50,428 bases of DNA. Origin: Nemertoderma westbladi (lineage: Eukaryota; Xenacoelomorpha; Nemertodermatida; Nemertodermatidae). Location of the stretch: assembly GCA_032718475.1 (NCBI GenBank), contig JAUCBJ010006342.1, forward strand, positions 1-50,428, in the 5' to 3' direction. The notes beneath the pieces were generated by a model. It was not told the DNA's origin, searched no databases, and was given only the letters and a program-made list of their open reading frames with translations. Below, piece by piece: positions 44,301 through 50,428 of this stretch. A program made the position numbers and the translations under genes. The stretch's first letter is position 1, and each line of letters begins with the position of its first letter.

Positions 44301-47300
44301 TTTAATTCTTTTAATTTCTTTTAATTGGGGGCTGCCGCCCCCAAACCCCCGCTTCTTTTGTTGGGGGCTACCGCCCCAAAACCCCTGCTTCTTTTCTTGG
44401 GGGCTGCCGCCCCAAAACCCCCGCTTCTTTTCTTGGGGGCTGCCGCCCCCAAACCCCCGCTTCTTTTCTTGGGGGTTATCGCCCCCAGACCCCGGCATTT
44501 CCCTGAGTGCCCGTGGTGAAAGACTTAAGACCACTTTGAAATAATTAATTCATGTTTGTATCATCAGATAATAAATTGACTAAGCCTAAAGTAGGAGCTG
44601 TATTGAATGTTAACCAATTTAATATATAAATTACTACAATATTATATAATTCAACAAAATCCTATTAAAAATATTGCAAGTAACCAGGAAATTTAATATG
44701 TAGTGTATGTAATATCTATATAGTATGTATAGTAGTAATATATATATCAATATGTAATGCTGAACACAGAATACAGGTCGACGCATGTCGATTTTACCCT
44801 GGAGAGGTATAATTTTGATTGCAACAATAATATTCATCCCCATCTGCTACAATTTGAAGAAGACTATTACATAATAATACCTATAATTAAAACAATTAAT
44901 TATTATAATTCTATAGTTAATAAAAACAGTATATCATTCCGGGGATGGAATTTATAGGTCATCTAATTAATTGTTTAAAGATTAGCAAACAATACGATGT
45001 AATTGCATTGATAAAACCCATAAATAAAACTTGGATATAAAATGTAAAATCGGGATGCAAAAGATCACTTTCTGAGCTACGAAAGGAAAATTGGATACAA
45101 CTTATCTGGATACAAGCGGTCCGTTTACCTTACAAAATGAAAAACACGAATGTGCGAAGTTAAGAACAGTCGGGGGGGAAGTGTCCGCGGGGGGAAGTGT
45201 CTGGGGGGGGAAGTGTCCGGGGGGGAAGTGTCCTACTTGAGCGGGGGGGAACTGTCCGGGGGGGGGGGGGGGGGAAGTGTCCGGGGGGGAAGTGTCCGAA
45301 CACCATAAGGAGTGAACAATTATGGTCGGATCTCATGGTAGCACGAACTTAGTTCCAATTGAAACGAATTTAGTTCCAAAATAAATTTTACAAAGCGAAC
45401 TCAGTTCCAATCGAGGCGAACTTAGTTCCAATCCCAGAATATCAAAACGAACTTTGTTCCAATGCATGCGAATTTAGTTCCAATGGGAGCGAATTTAGTT
45501 CCAATGGAAGTGAATTTAGTTCCAATGGGTACGAACTTAGTTCCAATGGAAGTGAATTTAGTTCCAATGTTCCAATCGTGGGGATAGATACGTAGTAGGT
45601 GAAGCCTATTGCGTATTGCCACTATTTGGGGTGGGTCAGGGTCAACAATAATTGTAAAACCCTTCTGTCATTTTTAAAAGACGAATTATTATTAATGAAT
45701 TAAATGTATAATTACACATTTTGAAATATATATTAATCACGAGTATACTGATACTGACTGACTAAGTCTGTATAATATACTTAAGTCATACACATTGTGC
45801 CATTTTCTCACCAAATACAATATTTACCAGTTGTTTCGGTTTAAGTGGATGGGCGTTGTTTGGGTTAGGAGAATGGGCGTAGTTTGGGTTAAGAGCTTGG
45901 GCGTTGTTTTTTACAATGAATATCATTTTAAATGATTAAATATAAATGAATTTAATTCAATTGTTTGTGTTAAGAGGTTGGGCGTTGTTTGGGATAAGAT
46001 TGTTTTGGTTAGGAGGTTGGGCGTTTTCGGTTAGTTATTTACAATTATTATTTAACCATCCACCTAATAGTGCCATTAAACAGATTCTTCACCAACTACT
46101 TGGCTCGCCCCATACCTGAAACATTGGAACTAAATTCGCTTTCGTTTTTCTCTAGTTATTGGAACTAAGTTCGCCTAAATTAGAACTAAATTCGCCAAAA
46201 TTGGAACTAAATTCGTTTCCATTGGAACTAAATTCGCATGAGGCTTAAATTGGAACTAAGTACGGGGAATCGATCTCATTGGCAAAACCTGCCCCTCGCC
46301 CCTCCCCGCAATTCCGCCACTAAAGTGCCGCTTAAAGAGATTGTTGATAGAGATAATTTTAGCTGAGGATTTATTAGTAGTCAGTTAGTAGTCTATATTT
46401 TCGCATTCAAAGATAAAACGTTTTGCCAATTATTTGACAATTAGTCAATATGCACGTGTTTTTGGAAAACCATGTTTATTTGGAATACATTTTATTTCAA
46501 ATTTTTCTCCGCGAAAATGTTAAATTGTTAAATCAAATTGTTGAAATATTTGTTTTGGAAACATAAAATTATAGGCCTAAATGGGGATAAAATATGTGAA
46601 AAATGCATTTGCACAAGGATTCCAAATATGTAACAATATCTGAATTTCGTTTAGAAACGTTCAAAGAGAAGTAGCGGGCGTAGAAAAGTAGAAGGCATTC
46701 AAAGATTGCAAGAATTATCGCTCGATTGGGGCCGTTATTATTCTATTTAATAAATACACAACATCGTCTGGCCACGATACGGAGGGTGCGATTTCGCAAA
46801 AGACACTTTTTTTAAAACGCTTATAAAAAAATTTAAAGGCAAAATCCAAAATTCCGTCTTCATCGTAACATCGACTGTGAGTTGAACTAGTTTTGGTGTT
46901 GAGCCCTCCTTCCGAGTTTTGGTGTTGAGCCTTCCTTTCGAGTTTTGGTGTTGAGCCTTCCTTTCGAGTTTTCCTGCTTAGTGGTTGAAGATGTTCGGTG
47001 TCTTGGCCTTGTTGTCGTAAATATGGGTGAAGTATAGGCCTACTTTTCCGGAAATTTTTGGGAATTTCCTTGAAAAACCGATTTCCGGAATTCTCACATC
47101 CAGCTAAGGATAACACATTCTCGTATTCGTATACAGTATCTTAATTGCCTTAACTCGGCCAGTAAACTGACTCTTTCGTTTTTGTGTTTATTACACGTAT
47201 ATGGCGCGATATAATATTTAATATAGTTATTAATTAATTGTTTTATTCGTTTAGGAAGCAGCGAATTTGAATCGCGGATTCGATTTTGACTGGAGCGAAG

Positions 47301-49511
47301 AAATGTCTTTGAGTCGCGGTCACGATTGCGTTCCAGTTGATTCCAGCCATCCCTTATATATCCTGTACACCTCCGGTACTACAGGTAACCTTTCCTTATA
47401 TCCTGTACACATCCGGTACTACAGGTAACCTTCCCTTATATATCCTGTACACATCCGGTACTACAGGTAACCTTCCCTTATATATCCTGTACACCTCCGG
47501 TACTACAGGTAACCTTCCCTTATATCCTGTACACCTCCGGTACTACAGGTAACCTTCCCTTATATCCTGTACACATCCGGTACTACAGGTAACCTTCCCT
47601 TATATCCTGTACACATCCGGTACTACAGGTAACCTTCCCTTATATATCCTGTACACCTCCGGTACTACAGGTAACCTTCCCTTATATCCTGTACACATCC
47701 GGTACTACAGGTAACCTTCCCTTATATCCTGTACACATCCGGTACTACAGGTAACCTTCCCTTATATCCTGTACACATCCGGTACTACAGGTAACCTTCC
47801 CTTATATCCTGTACACCTCCGGTACTACAGGTAACCTTCCCTTATATCCTGTACACATCCGGTACTACAGGTAACCTTCCCTTATATCCTGTACACATCC
47901 GGTACTACAGGTAACCTTCCCTTATATATCCTGTACACCTCCGGTACTACAGGTAACCTTCCCTTATATCCTGTACACATCCGGTACTACAGGTAACCTT
48001 CCCTTATATCCTGTACACATCCGGTACTACAGGTAACCTTCCCTTATATCCTGTACACATCCGGTACTACAGGTAACCTTCCCTTATATCCTGTACACAT
48101 CCGGTACTACAGGTAACCTTCCCTTATATCCTGTACACATCCGGTACTACAGGTAACCTTCCCTTATATCCTGTACACATCCGGTACTACAGGTAACCTT
48201 CCCTTATATCCTGTACACATCCGGTACTACAGGTAACCTTCCCTTATATATCCTGTACACCTCCGGTACTACAGGTAACCTTCCCTTATATATCCTGTAC
48301 ACCTCCGGTACTACAGGTAACCTTCCCTTATATATCCTGTACACCTCCGGTACTACAGGTAACCTTCCCTTATATATCCTGTACACCTCCGGTACTACAG
48401 GTAACCTTCCCTTATATATCCTGTACACCTCCGGTACTACAGGTAACCTTCCCTTATATATCCTGTACACCTCCGGTACTACAGGTAACCTTCCCTTATA
48501 TATCCTGTACACCTCCGGTACTACAGGTAACCTTCCCTTATATATCCTGTACACCTCCGGTACTACAGGTAACCTTCCCTTATATATCCTGTACACCTCC
48601 GGTACTACAGGTAACCTTCCCTTATATATCCTGTACACCTCCGGTACTACAGGTAACCTTCCCTTATATATCATGTACACCTCCGGTACTACAGGTAACC
48701 TTCCCTTATATATCCTGTACACCTCCGGTACTACAGGTAACCTTCCCTTATATATCATGTACACCTCCGGTACTACAGGTAACCTTCCCTTATATATCCT
48801 GTACACCTCCGGTACTACAGGTAACATTCCCTTATATATCCTGTACACCTCCGGTACTACAGGTAACCTCCCCGTATCCTGTACACCTCCGATACTACAG
48901 GTAGCCTTCCCTTATATATCCTGTACACCTCCGGTACTACAGGTAACCTTCCCTTATATATCCTGTACACCTCCGGTACTACAGGTAACCTTCCCTTATA
49001 TATCCAAGTCAAAAGTTCGACAGGTATTTGCCCGTAACTTTAAAAAATATGGGAACTTTATCTCTAGTATTCCTTTGAAAATGAATAAAATCTTCAAAAG
49101 TTATTTACGAATGAATTTTTCATTACGGACGGACGGACAAAGTAATACAATCTCATTTATATCTTTTTTTGGGGGGGGGGGGGGGGGGGGGTGGGTGGTG
49201 TTCCAGGCCACCGAACTAAAGCATTATAACCCAGGAGATGATGTATTGCGTGTGATATTAAAATGATTAAATATTGAATTATAATTATTTCCCAAAAGAA
49301 TATTTCAACGATTAACACTTTAGGGAATCCCAAGGGTGTAGTGAGACGGGTAGGTGGCCATTCGGTGGTCCTTCCCTGGAGTCTGTCTACGGTCTATGGT
49401 GTCCAACCTGGGGAGGTGTGGTGGGCCGCTGCTGACCTAGGATGGGAGGTTGGCCACGCCTACACAACCTACGGACCATTACTTCACGGGCTGACCGCCT
49501 TATTATACGAG
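38218..49511 (+). CDS. ACSS3: ACSS3, short-chain (propionyl) acyl-CoA synthetase, exons 1-7 of a gene continuing to the right
   Basis: Seven exons (38218-38309, 39532-39696, 40114-40258, 41427-41562, 43846-44033, 47255-47384, 49324-49511) join in consistent phase to 348 codons. All have GT..AG borders. The protein starts with a mitochondrial-type presequence (Arg/Ser-rich, no acids). It continues with the acyl-CoA synthetase N-terminal region and the AMP-forming adenylation core ([59 protein letters not shown]). The family activates propionate or acetate with ATP to the acyl-AMP and then acyl-CoA; ACSS3 works in the mitochondrial matrix. The order and spacing match ACSS3 more closely than ACSS1/2. 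The C-terminal half (hinge, A8/A10 motifs) lies outside the window. The region between exons 6 and 7 is unusual: exon 6's end and splice donor are tandemly repeated. Confidence 0.92.
39532..39696 (+). CDS. ACSS3: ACSS3 exon 2
   Basis: Follows TTCCTTTGTCACAG. Encodes [20 protein letters not shown], then [18 protein letters not shown], the ACAS N-terminal pattern. Ends CCGAAATG before GTGAGA. Confidence 0.9.
40114..40258 (+). CDS. ACSS3: ACSS3 exon 3
   Basis: Follows GTTTGTAG. Encodes [20 protein letters not shown], then [20 protein letters not shown]. The LN.CYN..DRH motif is diagnostic of ACSS enzymes. Ends ACACAG before GTTTGT, phase 0. Confidence 0.93.
41427..41562 (+). CDS. ACSS3: ACSS3 exon 4
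   Basis: Follows TTCATTAG. Encodes [28 protein letters not shown] and [10 protein letters not shown]. Ends TCTCTAG before GTAACT, phase 1. Confidence 0.95.
41764..42292. mobile_element. Foldback/MITE element in ACSS3 intron 4
   Basis: 529 bp bounded by perfect 21-bp inverted repeats (GGAGCCCGGGAAGGGACATGA at the left, its complement at 42272-42292). The interior is an inverted array of about 20-bp units: ACACGAGCCCTCATGTTACT at the left (about 41795-41900) and CACGAGGGCTCGTGTCACTA at the right (42046-42255, about 10 units). CTCAT lies just outside both ends and may be the target duplication. No transposase; superfamily unknown. Confidence 0.75.
42448..42488 (+). repeat. Decoy copy of the ACSS3 exon 5 acceptor and start
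   Basis: 41 bases duplicate 43824-43864 with one change (TTTGAAG for TTTGTAG). The copy holds 20 intron bases, an AG and the first bases of exon 5 (TATTTGGTGGGTTTGCTCC). The AG is preserved, so it could act as a weak 3' splice site. It ends abruptly at a C/G palindrome. Confidence 0.85.
42492..42538. repeat. C-run/G-run palindrome
   Basis: A C14-T-CCC run, TTAA, and a G6-A-G18 run form a GC-rich hairpin. Exact run lengths may be unreliable. Confidence 0.8.
43187..43740 (+). pseudogene. LINE 3' fragment, copy 3, in ACSS3 intron 4
   Basis: Starts GTAAGGGAAAGGCATGGGCA, matching the inside of copy 1. Encodes [20 protein letters not shown], then in a second frame [20 protein letters not shown] and [13 protein letters not shown]. 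It ends with the same GCAGCATGCCG tail. Truncated and with an internal stop or frame break near 43400-43450. Confidence 0.88.
43846..44033 (+). CDS. ACSS3: ACSS3 exon 5
   Basis: Follows TACTTTGTAG. Encodes [32 protein letters not shown] and [20 protein letters not shown]. Ends CTG before GTAAGT, phase 0. Confidence 0.94.
44053..45304. mobile_element. Foldback DNA element with 8-bp target duplication (ACSS3 intron 5)
   Basis: 1,252 bp flanked by ATAAGGAG (44045-44052 and 45305-45312). The ends are inverted arrays of GGACACTTCCCCCCC at the left and its complement GGGGGGGAAGTGTCC at the right, several units each. The interior has a 37-bp tandem repeat (44325-44480; TTGGGGGCTGCCGCCCC plus AACCCCCGCTTCTTTTC). 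No transposase. The 8-bp duplication fits hAT, P or Zisupton groups, but the termini do not decide. Confidence 0.8.
44325..44490 (+). repeat. 37-bp tandem repeat inside the foldback element
   Basis: About four to five units, each with a GGGGGC..GCCCCC hairpin core. Frames on both strands are repeat shadows. Confidence 0.85.
45337..46271. mobile_element. Second foldback element with 8-bp target duplication (ACSS3 intron 5)
   Basis: 935 bp flanked by GATCTCAT (45329-45336 and 46272-46279), only about 24 bases right of the previous element's duplication. The left arm carries about nine units of GCGAATTTAGTTCCAATGG type, and the right arm the complementary TTGGAACTAAATTCGC units. The centre has short direct repeats (GTTGGGCGTTGTTTGGG, 45850-46030). 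No coding capacity. Confidence 0.8.
46889..46968 (+). repeat. Three-copy 26-bp tandem repeat
   Basis: Units of AGTTTTGGTGTTGAGCC plus YTCCTTYCG, in ACSS3 intron 5. Confidence 0.85.
47255..47384 (+). CDS. ACSS3: ACSS3 exon 6 (ends in the nucleotide-binding motif)
   Basis: Follows TTCGTTTAG. Encodes [33 protein letters not shown] and YILYTSGTT. Ends ACTACAG before GTAACC, phase 1; the Gly codon of TSGTTG is split by the intron and completed by exon 7. The end given here is the first of about 40 identical donors, so the used boundary is uncertain. Confidence 0.88.
47350..49003 (+). repeat. Exon-derived minisatellite carrying about 40 copies of the exon 6 end plus splice donor
   Basis: About 40 units of 38 or 42 bp: CCCTTATATATCCTGTACAC, then MTCCGGTACTACAG, then GTAACCTT. 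Unit 1 is the authentic end of ACSS3 exon 6. The 42-bp form encodes 14 residues ([14 protein letters not shown]) and keeps frame; the 38-bp form (one TATA less) shifts it. Units at about 47521-48240 are mostly 38 bp with ACATCC, and units at 48241-48880 are nearly all 42 bp with ACCTCC, suggesting two rounds of spreading. Every unit keeps CAG/GT; one has GTAGCC. Confidence 0.95.
49077..49126 (+). repeat. 50-bp dispersed repeat, copy 2
   Basis: Matches 37555-37604 with one difference. It lies in ACSS3 intron 6, shortly after the exon-derived array and before a G20 run (about 49171-49190). Confidence 0.8.
49324..49511 (+). CDS. ACSS3: ACSS3 exon 7
   Basis: Follows AACACTTTAG. Encodes [40 protein letters not shown] and [14 protein letters not shown]. 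Completes TSGTTGNPKG after exon 6. Ends TACGAG before GTAATC, phase 0. The following exon is outside the window. Confidence 0.94.
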
Positions 49512-50428
49512 GTAATCCTTTGCTCTATGGCACAATTGCTTTTCAACCATCTAAGCGAATCAGGCATCTCAGTATCCTTTCTAAGCAATATTTTCTGATT
49601 TCTTTAATTAACACAAACTGTCGGCAGCGGCACCGTTATGTATGTAGGTGATGGCGTTGTAGAATAATGTTCCGTGGATCCTGCATTATTTCCATCCTAT
49701 TGTATTGTCAACTTTATTTCACTGTAATCGCATTGTGTTGCAATCTTCATATTTCCTTAGCCAATCGGACCACCAGACACCCTTAGCCAATCGGACCACC
49801 AAACTCAAATAGTCCCTCCAGAATTCTATGCCTATCTGACTACCAGATTTACATACATTTCATTACACCAACATTACGGGATTTCAATATCAACAACATT
49901 TATCAGCCCACAAACAGTGTTTATAGTATTAAAGAAAAGTACCCCGCTATTTTATACCCCTGTATGTTATGTAACAATTTACTGGTCAAAGTACTAAGAA
50001 ACGGATCAAACTGCCCCTTTTTTCCATATTACAACCTCACATCGCTGGTACTTTAATCCTGACGGTTATATACAAACAACATAAGGTAATGAAACTCTTT
50101 GCCGGTATGGAACTGGACGTTGAGTTCGTGAAAGAAAGATGACTGAAAGTCAGCGCTGCCCGTGGTATGTCTGTCCTCTCTTTCAAACTATGTATTTGTT
50201 TATCTGTAATTAGATTTGCTAATTGTAATTAACTTGGTGCTGTATGTTTATGTTTCATCAAGTTCTTTAGAACCCCCCCCCCCCCCTCCCACACCCCACC
50301 CCCCACCCCCATGGTAGACACCGGTCAAGTTGCATATGGTAAAACTCTCCCCAATTATTCCATCATTCCCCACACCCCTCACCCCTAAACATAATTAATT
50401 TACTGTGCCGCGAACACAGAAACACTAA
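49512..50428 (+). other. ACSS3 intron 7 (5' part)
   Basis: No further ACSS3 exon is recognisable. The stretch contains a direct duplication of CTTAGCCAATCGGACCACCA (near 49757-49802) and C-rich tracts near 50274-50310. No gene was seen. Confidence 0.5.

Noticed and set aside
44280-44544. Overlapping Gly/Pro-rich frames on both strands
   Set aside because: They are translations of the 37-bp tandem repeat inside a foldback element.
46715-47116. Minus-strand frame of 133 codons
   Set aside because: It covers a 26-bp tandem repeat and the ACSS3 intron, and has no domain or conserved composition.
47350-49003. Regularly repeated units reminiscent of a CRISPR array
   Set aside because: There are no unique spacers. 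The units are contiguous copies of an ACSS3 exon end with its splice donor, in an animal genome.

Overview
The window is from a metazoan nuclear genome, most likely a marine invertebrate. It has long introns with GT..AG borders, an AT-rich background, poly(A) signals and many repeats. Its mobile elements (BEL/Pao, Penelope-like, LINEs, hAT-like, piggyBac-like, tRNA-derived SINEs) are typical of animals such as echinoderms, hemichordates or molluscs. The sequence alone does not settle the phylum. Nothing looks bacterial.

Layout. Positions 1-1,700 carry the last exon of a RAIDD-like CARD plus death-domain protein with a four-copy 60-bp repeat in its tail. Positions 1,900-6,400 hold a hAT-like non-autonomous element, a 15-unit minisatellite and two palindromes. 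At 6,767-7,645 (minus) lies the main exon of a kinase-less membrane protein with a TGF-beta-receptor/three-finger type ectodomain. Positions 8,539-20,991 are one LTR retrotransposon of the BEL/Pao group. It is 12,453 bp long, with 1,099-bp LTRs and a 5-bp target duplication TACAC. Its gag-pol is broken, and it has an extra, unrecognised coding region between pol and the 3' LTR.

Positions 21,000-34,000 are a mobile-element graveyard. It contains a Penelope-like (GIY-YIG) reading frame fused in frame to a Thr/Pro/Asn-rich repeat, a hammerhead-like motif downstream of it, a LINE copy, and a tRNA-like SINE with a canonical hammerhead ribozyme between its A and B boxes. It also contains a piggyBac-like element nested in a hAT-like element nested in another SINE, and a 2.2-kb solo LTR. 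A perfect 1.26-kb CAGA array (34,777-36,035) abuts a truncated LINE.

Positions 38,218-49,511 contain the first seven coding exons of ACSS3, a mitochondrial short-chain acyl-CoA (propionyl-CoA) synthetase. All splice phases fit and the gene runs off the right edge. Its introns contain three foldback elements, a decoy copy of the start of exon 5, and, most strikingly, a ~1.65-kb array in which the end of exon 6 (the TSGTTG nucleotide-binding motif) and its 5' splice site have been tandemly amplified about 40 times.

The three host genes do not form a pathway. The CARD/death protein suggests innate-immune or apoptotic signalling, the minus-strand gene a surface receptor or decoy, and ACSS3 is mitochondrial metabolism. 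The most interesting features are the tRNA-like element with an embedded hammerhead, the amplified exon-end/splice-donor array, the Penelope-like frame lacking its RT core, and the BEL/Pao element with an accessory region.
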